This document shows positions 32,170 through 43,379 of a stretch of DNA of 64,000 bases, in pieces. The DNA is from Cordylochernes scorpioides. Taxonomy: Eukaryota > Arthropoda > Arachnida > Pseudoscorpiones > Chernetidae. The stretch lies in assembly GCA_030710605.1 (NCBI GenBank), contig CP092869.1, positions 9,087,854-9,151,853 of the forward strand. The letters run 5' to 3'. Numbering within the stretch: position 1 is the first letter of the stretch; every line of letters starts with the position of its first letter. The position numbers and the translations under genes were made by a program. The notes below the pieces were generated by a model, which made no database searches, was not told the origin of the DNA, and saw only the letters and a program-made list of their open reading frames with translations.

Positions 32170-33013
32170 TTTATCATATATTAAACAATTAAAAAAGGTT
32201 TCTGGATATGAGTTTCTTTTATTTTAATACCATCTCAAGCTTTCAGGAATCTCTGTCCTTCTACGGGAGAACATATACAATGAACAAAACGCCGCCTGAT
32301 GTTAAACTATTATAAATCTTTACATACATATATATACATTAGGATATTTTTGCATATTGTTTTATTTAGAATAAATACTTTATCATATAGATATAAGATA
32401 TTATTACACAGATTGGTAACCAAATTTTCGAACATCAAATTCCAAATTTTAATAGCTAAATACCAGGAAGATTTATTGCCTTCCTTAACTTTCATTTGTC
32501 GAAAGTTTGAGGAGGAAGAGGCGATGAAGTAGTGGAGAAGATAAATGGATTCCATGATATAGCAATCAATATCAATTAGGTCTCGGGGTAAATTATTGTT
32601 CTAAAATTAGGATAAAGATAATTTACACGGGCTTTTTCCTGGCGCTTCCCCCAACTTTCCATAATTTCCTCGCTGATCCTCCCATCAATATTTTCCTCCG
32701 GGCTAAGTTTACCTCTGAAATGGATTGTTTCAAGATTAATTTCTTCAGAGAGAGTTGTTTCTCTATCGTCTGTTTTAGGTTAGGTAAGGTAGTTAAATAT
32801 AATTAGTAAATTATACTTTATAAATTAACATTTTATATGTAGGTATGAATAAAATGATATTATAGCCTCGTTATCGTGAACCGTGATGTGTGAGGATGAA
32901 TATTTCTCGTTTCCCTATATCAATATCAAATAGAAATTAAGATTTTTATGACTTAAATTAGGTTCGTAACGAGGAGATTATTATTTATTTAAAATTTGAT
33001 ATAACCCTATTAC

Positions 33014-33205
33014 AGGGGTCGGCAAACTTTTGAGTCGGAAGAGTCAAAAATGACAATTTACAAAATTTCAAAATTTTTAAAGAGCCACAACATTTTTTCT
33101 TGCCAACAATAAATAGTATTCACATAAATAATATTTACGTATGGAACTATATAAAGAGTCACAGCTTCACATCCAAAGAGCCGCATGTGGCTCCTGGTCT
33201 AGTAT
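33014..33205 (+). mobile_element. hAT-like MITE remnant, right
   Basis: Begins CAGGGGTCGGCAAACTTTTG and contains AAAGAGCCGCATGTGGCTCC. Mirror of 12237-12434. Target duplications are not clear. Confidence 0.55.
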
Positions 33206-33498
33206 TTTGAAACGAAATCAAATTAAGGATTTTTTTTAGGTTTGTTATAAATAAAACTTCATTATATTCCAGGTTCGGTTTGGCAAAATTTTACTGTATT
33301 TTGTTCTTTCATGATTTATACATGTGTTTGTTTTACAGGGATGGTCGTATTTGTGAAATACTTGTTAATATTCCTAAAACTAACTCGTTCGAGATATCAA
33401 TTCTCTATTTATATAAATAAGAGACAAGGAATAACACACCAAATTAGAGAGAGAATAAAACAAAGATAGAATGTTCTCAGAATATGGGATGTGTACAG

Positions 33499-33592
33499 TT
33501 CCTGAGGAACACATTGGCCAAACAGCCCTGCGAACGTCTCATAGTCAGCCCACGTCGACAGATTGTACTGGAGGGTGCCCTGCAGCTGCTAG
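33499..33592 (+). CDS. RhoGEF exon f, right copy (PH start)
   Basis: 94 nt, acceptor GTGTACAG, donor GTAAGTCAT. Identical to 11852-11945. The intron before it is the most rearranged part of the arm, with Helitrons and a tRNA-Gly copy. Confidence 0.9.
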
Positions 33593-33805
33593 GTAAGTCA
33601 TTTAGCAAGTTTCTCTTTCACTCATCATTATCTTCATATGGTTATATCCACAAACACCAACCTATACCAAAGATTAATTCTAAATAAAGGGGTCGGTGGA
33701 AGAATGGTCTAAACCGTTGGTTTTCGACCGTTACGATCCGGGTTCGCTACACGAGTTGTCTGCATAGATCCTGGAGCATACCTGGCCTTATTTTATAGAT
33801 CTTAG

Positions 33806-34372
33806 GGGGTCGGTGGAAGGATGGTCTAAACCGTTGGTTTTCGAATATCCCCGGGTTCAAATCTCGCATTAGACACTTTTTTATATATATATATAAAAAA
33901 ATGCTCCAATGGCCCCCGATTCTTGCAGAATCCCAACCGCACCAGCGAATGCAAGTAACCATAAGGGGCTCTGGCCTATTTGTATGTGCAAATGTCAAAC
34001 TGCTTTTCACATGTGTAATACAATATAATGCGGCTATGATTATAGAACAAGATTTAACAAGTTTTACCGCAAATGTTTCTTTTTACAGAACGAAAAATCG
34101 TAATTTTAATTATTTTAAGGAGAAATAATGACTATTCCTATCCTTAGGAATGAAGTATGAGGGATGAATTGTGAAGAATATATATAAGTAGATATGTGGT
34201 GCACTTACAGTGAAAGCAGTCGCCTACTTCTACCCAGCTTTGCGCAGAGGCGATATCGTAGCCAATGAGGATCTTCCGAGGCGCGATTATTGCTAGTTGA
34301 AAATTTTACCCAATACTTCTACCCACCATGATTATCATGGCCTATACCACGTGTACTAGGAATAGGCAAAAA
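33806..34372 (+). mobile_element. tRNA-derived SINE, right copy 3, with inserts
   Basis: The head GGGGGTCGGTGGAAGGATGG begins at about 33806, preceded by a partial second head at 33689-33750. The body is interrupted at 34015-34190 by an unclassified AT-rich insert and at 34236-34313 by a U4 snRNA fragment, and ends CACGTGTACTAGGAATAGGC. Confidence 0.8.
34236..34313 (+). pseudogene. U4 snRNA 5'-fragment (retrocopy), right
   Basis: Covers U4 nt 1 to about 78: AGCTTTGCGCAGAGGCGATA, then the U6-pairing stem region and 5' stem-loop (CCGAGGCGCGATTATTGCTA), stopping at TTTTACCCAA. Flanked by perfect 11-bp repeats TACTTCTACCC (34225-34235 and 34314-34324), the mark of retroposition into the SINE body. 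Not a functional snRNA. Confidence 0.92.
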
Positions 34373-34609
34373 TAAATTCTAAATAATAACAAACTCTAAT
34401 ATTGGGGATGTCTTAATGCTCCATCACAACCTCATGTAGCGTATCACCTTATTGGTTTAGCAGTTTTAACGGCTAGAACTGGATGAAATTGTTCTCTTTT
34501 TTTACCATCTCTACACCACTACTAGTATTTCACAAGCTGATTAAGACACGAGTCCAAGATAATGGCCTAAATACTACTTAAATAAAGTTTTATTTAACAC
34601 AAGGTAATA

Positions 34610-34945
34610 AGACCAAATCCAAATAAATAGTGTGTGATGTTTCGGTAACAGCCTTTTTACTATCTTCAGACAAAAGTGCTAAATGTGAAAAAAATAGAGA
34701 GAGAGAGAGAGAGAAAATAGAGGTAACCTGGGCTCCTGGAGCGTAAATCTCCAACTACCCGGGCGATAAAATATCACAGCATGTTTTAAATAGTTACTGT
34801 TATCTGCTATCTTGTTTACACACTTGATAACAGTAACTATTTAAAACATGCCGTGATATTTTTTCTCATTCAGTACTTTTGTCTGAAGATGGTAACAACG
34901 CTGTTACCGAAACGTCACACATAATTTATTTATCTAGATTTGGTC
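34610..34945. repeat. Foldback element with hammerhead-like ends, right
   Basis: Mirror of 8696-9010. The right end reads CTGAAGATGGTAACAACGCT then GTTACCGAAACGTC: a CUGAAGA core, a 7-bp stem GGTAACA/TGTTACC and GAAAC. One unpaired base between core and stem makes it imperfect as a hammerhead. Confidence 0.6.
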
Positions 34946-34954
34946 TTATTACCT

Positions 34955-35345
34955 TGTGTTTATAATATATAATCCAATTTGTACCTTTAATTGGATTTGG
35001 TCTTATTACTTTGTGTTTATAATCTATAATCCAAATTGTGCCTTATCATTGGATTTGGTCTTATTACCTTGTGTTTATAATCTATAATTCAAATTGTGCC
35101 TTTAATTGGATTTGGTCTTAATACCTTGTGTTTATAATCTATAATCCAAATTGTACCTTATCATTGGATTTTGTCTTATTACCTTGTGTTTATAATCTAT
35201 AATCCAAATTGTACCTTATCATTGGATTTTGTCTTATTACCTAGTGTTTATAATCTATAATCCAAATTGTGCCTTATCATTAGATTTGGTCTTATTACCT
35301 TGTGTTTATAATCTATAATCCAAATTGTGCCTTATCAAAGTTTTA
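34955..35345 (+). repeat. 58-bp tandem repeat, right
   Basis: Roughly seven units of TTGGTCTTATTACCTTGTGT and TTATAATCTATAATCCAAAT. The array runs to within about 20 bases of the exon g acceptor, so its length directly sets the branch-point environment. Copy number differs from the left arm. Confidence 0.88.
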
Positions 35346-35365
35346 TTCTCTAATCCATGTTGCAG

Positions 35366-35451
35366 ACAGCGGCAAGCCCATTGAAATGTACATCATTCTC
35401 TTCGACGACATGCTCCTCATCACCAAGAGGAAGAAAGGACTACACAAAAAG
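35366..35451 (+). CDS. RhoGEF exon g, right copy (PH domain)
   Basis: 86 nt, acceptor CCATGTTGCAG, donor GTAAGGTGT. Encodes the LFDDMLLITKRKK core of the PH domain. It starts right after the 58-bp tandem array (34955-35345). Confidence 0.92.
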
Positions 35452-36065
35452 GTAAGGTGTAGCTTGGATATGCAACTTTGATTCCATCATCTTTGTTGGC
35501 AAATATGTCGAAATATAGACAAGACATTGGTTCACTATGATATCAAGTTTAACATTGTGTAAAGGAAGGATTAGTATGTACGGTAATCTTATGTTTTTTT
35601 ATTGATTTGCAGAAATTTTTTCCCTCAATTATTAAGATAATAGAAGAACAGAAAGAGAGTCAATTCAAAAGAACACACTTAACAAGTCTAACTAACTCAA
35701 AGATATATTTCTATATATAAGTACTGGAATCCCTTCAATAAAGTAAGATAACAATTCGAGAATCAAGGGACGAGTGTCTTTTATACGATATTCAAAGATA
35801 TATATACCCAAAATGCAAATTTATACATACGTCCTTTACCATAGAGGAATACTTACTCAGAGATTTCCCTCTGCTTGCTGAAACTTTTTTTTTCTAATCC
35901 ATCATTTGATTACTTAAACCAACTCGTGCAGACCATGCTTTCCTAGTAAAGTGGAACTTGGATAATTCAAAGCTCAAGGGACCGAAAAATATATTCGAAT
36001 CATCTAAAATTTCTAATTGAAAACGGAAATTCTAAGCACCAAGATAAATATTCGAACTGAAGGCG

Positions 36066-36235
36066 TTTGTACTGTACTATTGATGACTTTCTTGGAGATT
36101 TTGTCTCGCTTGTTTAGGTCACAGTACTGCAGGATGTGCTCTGGGAATGTCTCACAAGCCAGACATAGTTGAAACGTTACATTTCTCAACTGAGAACCAT
36201 TTTCGTATCATTTCAGAGAAAATTTACTAATGTGA
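36066..36235 (-). pseudogene. LINE ORF2 C-terminal remnant, right
   Basis: Mirror of 7440-7612, retaining CLACETFPEHILQYCDLNK with small changes downstream. Dead fragment in a RhoGEF intron. Confidence 0.58.
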
Positions 36236-36495
36236 TAAGGAACAATGAAGTAATATCTGCTTTCTGCCATTTGAACAGTGAATTCGAAAAATCTTAATAC
36301 ATGTTGTTCATATTAAATATCATCAATTTTTAGCGTTATTATAAATAACTTAACGATATACACACATCTTTTCAATATATATAAATAAATCCATTCAATT
36401 TTACCTTTATTACAGTATAGGGACTGTATATTTTTATAAATAGATCTTTATTTAAAAGTAGCGATACAATAATTTATAATTTTCAGAGGGTTAAT

Positions 36496-36803
36496 GGGAG
36501 GTCGGTGGAAGAATGATCTAAACCGTTGGTTTTCAACCGCTACGACCCGGGTTCGATTCCCGCATTAGTCACTTTTTCTGATTTAAAAAAAATGCTCCAA
36601 TGGCACCCGATTCTTTCAAAAGTCCAACCCCACCAGCGAGTGCAAGTAACCAAACGGGGTTCTGGTAAATTTGTAAGTGCAAAAGTCATTCTGCTTTTCA
36701 CATGTGTAGATATGTGGTGCACTTACAGTAAAAGCAGTCGCCTACTTCTACCCACCATTATTATCATGGTTTGTACCACGTGTACTAAGGATAAGCAAAA
36801 AAA
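36496..36803 (+). mobile_element. tRNA-derived SINE, right copy 1
   Basis: The head at 36498-36575 has the B box GGTTCGATTCC at 36550-36560. The body includes CAAGTAACCAAACGGGGTTC and CTTTTCACATGTGTAGATAT. It ends near 36803 with GCAAAAAAAGG. Same family as 28840-29143 and 33806-34372. Confidence 0.85.
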
Positions 36804-36836
36804 GGAGGTTAATAATACTCGTAAGCCAATCTCTCT

Positions 36837-37160
36837 CATTCAATAACTTATATCATTGCAGTGAGGTCTGTAAAGATAATATTTGATGATATTATTGAAA
36901 ATAAACACATTGCCACTCATTCAATAACTTATATCATTGCAGTGAGGTCTGTAGAGATAATATTTGATGATATTATTGAAAATAAACACATTGCCACTCA
37001 TTCAATAACTTATATCATTACAGTGAGGTCTGTAGAGATAATATTTGATTATATTATTGAAAATAAACACATTGCCACTCATTCAATAACTTATATCATT
37101 GCAGTGAGGTCTGTAGAGATAATATTTGATGATATTATTGAAAACAAACAAATTTCCAGT
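36837..37160 (+). repeat. 81-bp tandem repeat, four copies, right arm only
   Basis: CATTCAATAACTTATATCAT starts at 36837, 36918, 36999 and 37080, exactly 81 apart. Each unit holds GAGGTCTGTAGAGATAATAT. The left arm (6720-6835) has one unit. Since 81 is 27 codons, a repeating open frame results (36861-37190), probably without meaning. Confidence 0.92.
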
Positions 37161-37210
37161 AAATTTATGTGTTATAAATTTTATCGATAGAATTAAATTT
37201 ATAAATATAA

Positions 37211-37600
37211 TTTCTATAAAGCTGCTCAATTGGGAAATATGTTTCTTTATCTTCAATTTTTCTGTTTTATTTTTACTTTTCTTCTTTGGTTTGCCCCAAC
37301 CGAGGCGAATTCTGTATAGAGTGTATGGGTACTTTTGCTATAGGGAATGAGTATAAATTTCATAAAGCTGCTCAATTGGGAAATATCTTCCTTTGTCTCC
37401 AATTTTTCTGTTTTTTTTTTTTACTTTTCTTCTTTGTTTTGCCCCAACCCAGACGAATTCTGTATAGAGTGTATGGGTATTTTTGCCAGAGTGAATGAAT
37501 TAATTTCCGTAAATATGATCAATTGTAAAATATATTTCTTTGTCTTCACTATTTCTGTTTTCTTTTCAAATTCATTGTTTTGTCCTAACACTCAAGGCAA
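37211..37600 (+). repeat. About 145-bp tandem repeat, right arm
   Basis: Units beginning near GCTGCTCAATTGGGAAATAT recur at 37221 and 37366, with a diverged third near 37514. Each contains GAATTCTGTATAGAGTGTAT. The left arm (4170-4441) has one unit fewer. It leads into the truncated LINE. Confidence 0.75.
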
Positions 37601-38530
37601 ATTCTGTATAGAGAGAATATGGCTTTACGGGCTACTAACGGGGCTACGGGGTAAGAATGCAAAATTTTCTGTTTTCACTTTGTGGAAAGATGTGGGGAAT
37701 AAATACTAAAAAAAGAATAATTTTGTATAAAACAATTATCAGGCCAGTTCTTACATATGGTTCAGAAATATGGTATAAATTTATAAATAAGCGATGCAAA
37801 GAAAGACTAAATTCTACTCAATATCAAATTCTTCTTTGGGCGATCAGAGCCTACAAAACTACATCTTCCAACTATGTCCATAGTCTTGCGAACATCCCCC
37901 TTCTCACAGATTATATTGAATCTAAAATAATTAAATATGATTTGGCTCATCTTTCGATGGAGGATCAAAATGCTTTTAGACAGCATTCTCCGAGTATAAT
38001 TGGTTCATTTTTAAGTGCAAAAATGGATGAATTATTTCTAAAAACAAATGAAACATTCCAAAGCTTTTTCCCGTTTGGAATTCCAACATTTTTCCGTTCA
38101 AACCTTTATAATGCTCAGTTTACAACGAACCATGGATATTTTAAGGGATTTCTATCAAAAATTGGAGCGGTTGAAGACTCTATCTGTCATTGTGTCGACG
38201 AATTCCAGGATTCAAGACATCTACTGCTGGAGTGCCCACTCTTTTCTAGCGCTAGACAACAGACAGTAAATAATGTTGTAGATCTATATCAATTTGTAAA
38301 TAGCAGAGAGAATTATCATAGGTTTAACTATTTTTGTAAATATATTTATGATTGTCTTTCGGGCCTGAAAGGTTCAGGTTCCTAATATATATTATTTTTT
38401 CTCTTTTTATTTTTAATTCCTTTTCTTGTATAATATGTTTATAACTGTTTCTGTTAAAAAAAATGTAAATCGACGCAATTATCCCTAGCCGGGATATCGC
38501 GTTTTGTGTGTTGAAATAAATAAAAGTGTA
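37590..38530 (+). mobile_element. R1-like LINE, 5'-truncated, right copy
   Basis: Counterpart of 3260-4200, with the open frame at 37657-38385. The C-terminal knuckle reads CHCVDEFQDSRHLLLECPLF, closer to the usual CxC...HLLxECPxF than the left copy. Stop TAA at 38383-38385, then an AT-rich 3' UTR and a hairpin tail (38476-38522). Confidence 0.82.
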
Positions 38531-38851
38531 TGAATTTTAAGCCCAAAATAGATGTAGCAAGCAGACAATACACTATATCAAAGTATCAAGGTGCTGCACG
38601 TAACCAAGGTTGTTCAATAAGGTTAGATTCCCCAGGCCAAGGAAGATAAAAGAAAGACAGATGTTGTTTAGATAAGAAGATTAGATAAAACTGGAATGAT
38701 TCAGCAACTGATGGGAAAATATAAAAGATCAAATTCTGTATAAGGTGTATAGTTCAATTTAAAGAGGTGTGTGTAGTTAGTTAGTTTCCACATGTTCGCC
38801 TATGGTACCTATGCAAGAGTAGGATGACGTTCACACATGTGCGTGAGGCAG

Positions 38852-38999
38852 AAGTCTTCCATCACGGAGAACTGGGCCAGTTCCTGCAGTAAGGGCGGCT
38901 CCGGCCAGTCTGAAGCCGGCTACAAGTACGTGGTGTACAAGCAGCCGCTCTCCCTCGACCGTTTCTTCATCCACGACGTGGGCACTCAGGACGGTTCGG
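38852..38999 (+). CDS. RhoGEF exon h, right copy (PH domain)
   Basis: 148 nt, acceptor GCGTGAGGCAG, donor GTGGGTGTG. Nucleotide-identical to the left copy at 2803-2950. It ends in phase 1 with G, completed by AT from the exon at 44847, giving Asp. Confidence 0.88.
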
Positions 39000-39069
39000 G
39001 TGGGTGTGCCCAGCTCTGCTCCCCCGAACTGACTCCGGGGTGTTGTCCGGGTAACTGGGCGGAGTCAGT

Positions 39070-40370
39070 CGCTTGCCTGTCTTGTCATCCTTGTCCCCTC
39101 ACTTGTTGTCATTCTTGTCCTGTCCTCTCCCTTGTTATCCTTGTCCTGTACTCTCCCTTGTTGTTGACAGAAGTCATTTTTGTCCTGTTCTGTCATGTTC
39201 TGTTCTCTGATTTGTTACGATCTTCAGTTGTCTCAATGTCCTGTCCTCTCACTTGCTGTAGACAGAGGTCATTCTTGTCCTGCTCTGTCATGTTCTGTTC
39301 TCTAATTTGTTACCATCTTCAGTTGTCTCAATGTCCTGTCCTCTCACTTGTTGTAGACAGAGGTCATTCTTGACCTACTCTGCGATGTCCTGTCCTCAGA
39401 CTTGTTAGCCATCTTCAGGTGTCTCAATGTCCTGTCCTCTCACTTGTTGTTGACAGAGGTCATTCTCTCACTCTTATGTCCTGTCCTCTGACTTGTTAGC
39501 CATCTTCAGGTGTCTCAATGTCCTGTCATCTGACTTATTGTTGACAGAGGTCATTCTCTCACTCTTATGTCCTGTCCTCTGACTTGTTAGCCATCTTCAG
39601 GTGTCTCAATGTCCTGTCTTCTGACTTATTGTTGACAGAAGTCATTCTCTCACTGTCATGTCCTGTCCTCTGACTTGTTAGCCATCTTCAGGTGTTTCAA
39701 TGTCCTGTCTTCTCACTTATTGTTGACAGAGGTCTTTCTCTCACTGTCATGTCCTGTCTTTTGACTTGTTAGCCAGCTTCAGGTGTCTCAATGTCCTGTC
39801 TTCTCACTTATTGTTGACAGAGGTCATTCTCTCACTGTCATGTCCTGTCCTCTGACTTGTTAGCCATCTTCAGTTGTCTCAATGTCCTGTCTTTTGACTT
39901 ATTGTTGACAGAGGTCCTTCTCTCACTGTCATGTCCTGTCTTCTGACTTATTGTTGACAGAGGTCATTCTCTCACTGTCCTGTCCTCTGACTTGTTAGCC
40001 ATCTTCAGTTGTCTCAATATCCTGTCTTCTGACTTATTGTTGACAGAGGTCCTTCTCTCACTGTCATGTCCTGTCCTCTGACTTATTGTTGACAGAGGTC
40101 CTTCTCTCACTGTCATGTCCTGTCTTCTGACTTATTGTTTACAGAGGTCATTCTCTCACTGTCCTGTCTTGTTCTCTGGCTTGTTAACCATCTTCAGTTG
40201 TCTCACTTGGTTGTCCTCTCACTTGTTGTTGACAGAATTCATTCTTTTCCTGTCATGTCCTGTCCCCTGTTCTGTTATCCATATTCAGTTGTCTCACTGT
40301 GTCATGTCACGTCCCCTAACACACCAGTCATCTGTCCGAACCAGTAGCTTCCTTGTCTTGTCACGTCATT
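39070..40370 (+). repeat. 91-bp minisatellite, right copy
   Basis: TGACAGAG marks recur at 39451, 39542, 39633, 39724, 39815 and 39906, a period of exactly 91. Later spacings of 49 and 86 show the 91-bp unit is built of a 49-bp and a 42-bp half. The array begins about 70 bp after exon h. Open frames across it are by-products of the repeat. Confidence 0.92.
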
Positions 40371-41210
40371 ATATGGCCCCAGACATACCCTGACTTGAAC
40401 TATGATTGAAACTGTGATTGCTTGATTGTTTCTATTCTATTTAAAAGGTGTTCATTGTTATAAATCAATATTAAATCACCCAGGTTGATATGCATCACAA
40501 TTAATTTTGCCATTAGCATGTAAAAGAAAGAGAGTAAATAATTTTTATATGGAGTTCATGGGAGTTCAATATTATAAGTAAGCATTTGGAGCACCGACAT
40601 TGCTGGAAATAACCATCAACAATAACAATATATTCGTGTATTCCCTTCAAGAATAGATATTTATTTAAAATAGCGTATTTTGAGGCACTAGCGATTTTCA
40701 TCGGCTAAAAAGAATGCTTTGAAAAGAAGCAAAACACATTTTTTTTTATAGATAAGGAACAATTTCTGTAATTATTCTCTTACAGTAGAATGGAATTAAC
40801 ACCTTAGTTATATTAGACCAATATATTGGAAGAATATATTTTCAGAAATTTTTTTTAGTATTCTAAAATGGCCAGCTTCCAAGCCTAAGCTCATCATCAG
40901 GCTAAAGGTTCCACAAATACTTACAATATTGTTATCAAAATTGGTGATTTATTATTTTTAAACATTTGTACAGTTATTCACAAATGTTCATTTGTAGCAA
41001 GATACTATTCCTTTAACTTCAAATCACCGAGGGGACAAGTTAACATTGATTTTATTCAAATTATCGAGTATTTTTCAAGGGACCGAGAAACAATTTAAAA
41101 TTATCGAGGGATTCAAATTAATGAGTTGCAAGTTATAGAGAGTCGACTGAATGTGAAAAAAATAATTTAAAAATTAATAAAAAGGTCAGGTATTGGTATT
41201 AAAATCAATA

Positions 41211-41481
41211 CACCTATCCCCCGATTTACACGGTAGATACGTTCCTGAGAAAAACGTGTAAATCGGGGGATAGGTGTACACAGAAATAAAAATAAAATGC
41301 ATTGACAGGTTAAAATATGTAGTCAGCACATAAGCTCGGGATTCCTCGTGAGACGTGTACACAGCGCATGTGTTCAATCACAGTAGCATTTAGTATAGTG
41401 CGATAAAAAAAAACTTATTTGGAAAACCGTGTAAAAGCGAAACCGTGTAAAAAAAGTACCGTTTAAATCGGGGGATAGGTG
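41211..41481. mobile_element. pogo/Tigger-like MITE, right arm only
   Basis: Ends CACCTATCCCCCGATTTACA and AAATCGGGGGATAGGTG, flanked by TA (41209-41210, 41482-41483). The empty site ACAATATTGA with one TA is at 825-826 in the left arm. 271 bp, no coding. Confidence 0.93.
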
Positions 41482-42593
41482 TATTGTGTACTCAGTATCC
41501 GCGAAACATTTGACCTGGTGATTAGCTAGCTTGCACTTCATAACTTTCCGTTTTAGATTAATAAAGAAACTTGTTACAAATCCTCTTACTGTCCATCAAT
41601 TTAGTATACCTATATATTGCGAGGTGTACTTTTGCAAATTTATTCTTAGAAACTTGATTCAAATCATGGGAGATAAGTGTTGTCATATAGATAAGTTTTT
41701 ATCAAGTTTCCAAATTCTAGCGCAGTGTGCAATATTTTTTAATATTAACCTTCACGATAGGGTGATCTTAAAATTCCAAGGCAGTCCCTTACCAAATATA
41801 GCTATAGGCTGAAAATAGATTGGAATAGATATCTACAAAATTTACATATTTTAAACTTTGAATTCATTGCTTAGAACGAAGCTAAAAACTTCCATTAGAA
41901 AATTGCAAATTCTTTAAAGCTTCATTATCATATTTGCATATCAACAAAGCCATTTAGATAATGTTGAAATATCATTAAACCTCGATTTTATTTATAATTT
42001 CATTAGGTTTTTCATTTATAATGAATTATTTTGATATTATCTTCTTCTTTCTTATCTCCACTCAACAATCATATCAGGGTATGAAGCTTGTAGAGCTTGT
42101 TGATGGTTTCTGCTGGGGATGAGTAGAACTCATCAAAGGAGATTTTACATCCATAATGAGAGAGATTTAATGAAGTATAATGTGCCTGCCTTTGTCATTA
42201 AGACTGGGAACACTACTCAGTAGCAGGCCACTGACTTAGTTCCAATATGAAATGTCTGACATGAGGAACAGACACCATGTACAGCCGCTCCTAACATGGA
42301 GTACAGACTCATCCTGTATCCCTCGATTAGGAGCCCTTACAGGGTACTATCAGCATGACCAGCTGAGCCCAGATTTTTTATCGAGCTTGTTACTATTCCC
42401 CCTCCTCTTTTTCCATCCGGGCGCTTGGGCTTTTTAAAAATATTTATTGTTAGGTGCTATAAAATAAGAATTCCTCTGAAGTTATGTTAAATACCAAATA
42501 ACAACAAATTCTGCAATGTTATTGGTTAAGTTCCAACATTCTGTATGTTTATAGGACATGACTAAGTGTAGTATGCCTCATTAAACAATAAAG

Positions 42594-42721
42594 GAATTTC
42601 TTTTATATTGACAAGTATATAGCTCTGCAACTCCGGTCACAAGAAGCTCCAGGGACACCTGCCAATCATCACTGGACTCCGGGGGGACCACAGGTGTGAG
42701 GGGTTCTCGGAAACGTATCTG
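42594..42721 (-). CDS. Possible exon on the opposite strand, unknown protein
   Basis: On the minus strand, after a good acceptor (TTTTCCTTATTTGCAG), a GC-richer open frame reads IRFREPLTPVVPPESSDDWQ, then VSLELLVTGVAELYTCQYKR and a stop. It stands out from the AT-rich surroundings and lies inside the intron between RhoGEF exons h and i, on the opposite strand. No domain is recognised. It could be the last exon of a nested gene, a processed fragment or chance. Confidence 0.4.
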
Positions 42722-43379
42722 CAAATAAGGAAAACAGGACGGTGGCTGACGACGCTCATTATTATTATCTTTACCTTGGGATAAGTTGTTCTCCCTATAA
42801 ATACCTCTTGTATATAATTTTATTTGAGAACTAAAAGGTAAATACCCACCTTTATAATAAATTAATTATTCCCAAATTTCCCTTGTTTAATTCATCTCCG
42901 TGACAATATTAATCCACCTATTTGAATATTCTGTATTTAGTAATTTTAGAATTTGGTGTTTACCAACATAGGTTGTTTTTAAGATATTTTCATTAATAAT
43001 TCTCACTTTCTAATGATATTTCAAAAAATAAAAAGTGGATATTCTAAATAAATGATCTAGAAATAATGCAGCGTCTATTAATATATGGTTTAATAATTTT
43101 GAGAAGGGGGTTCTTTAATCACCAGGGCAACCATCTTCCCCTGTAATACACAAGAAAATGTAATAACATCGTTGGAATATAAATAACGTATAATTTAGCC
43201 TAAGTGGTGAGGGCTTAAAGACTATGAGAATGAACAAAAAATGAAAGCGTCGTATTTCTTCTTTGGTTAATTTCTGTTAGGTTATACTCGTGTAACAATC
43301 AGAAAGTTCATTGTTGTTGTTGCTTATTCCTCAAGTCGTTTAAACAATCTCCATTAGGTTCCATAGTCTCAGCTTTTCT

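Larger units (their letters stand above)
24721..42130 (+). repeat. Right arm of the inverted duplication
   Basis: Inverted counterpart of 1-18785, starting immediately after the N run. Right-only insertions are a MITE at 41211-41481, Helitron-like elements at 30492-31332 and about 31799-32169, and extra tandem copies at 36837-37160. The outer limit near 42130 is where the left arm runs out at window position 1, so the true extent is unknown. Confidence 0.93.

Noticed and set aside
36861..37190. 109-codon frame with four 27-residue repeats
   Set aside because: The 81-bp tandem unit is a multiple of three, so any stop-free unit makes such a frame. The left arm has one unit and no frame.
39070..40370. 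Long open frames over the 91-bp minisatellite (Cys/Leu/Ser-rich peptides)
   Set aside because: Produced by the stop-poor repeat unit; frames break when copy number changes.
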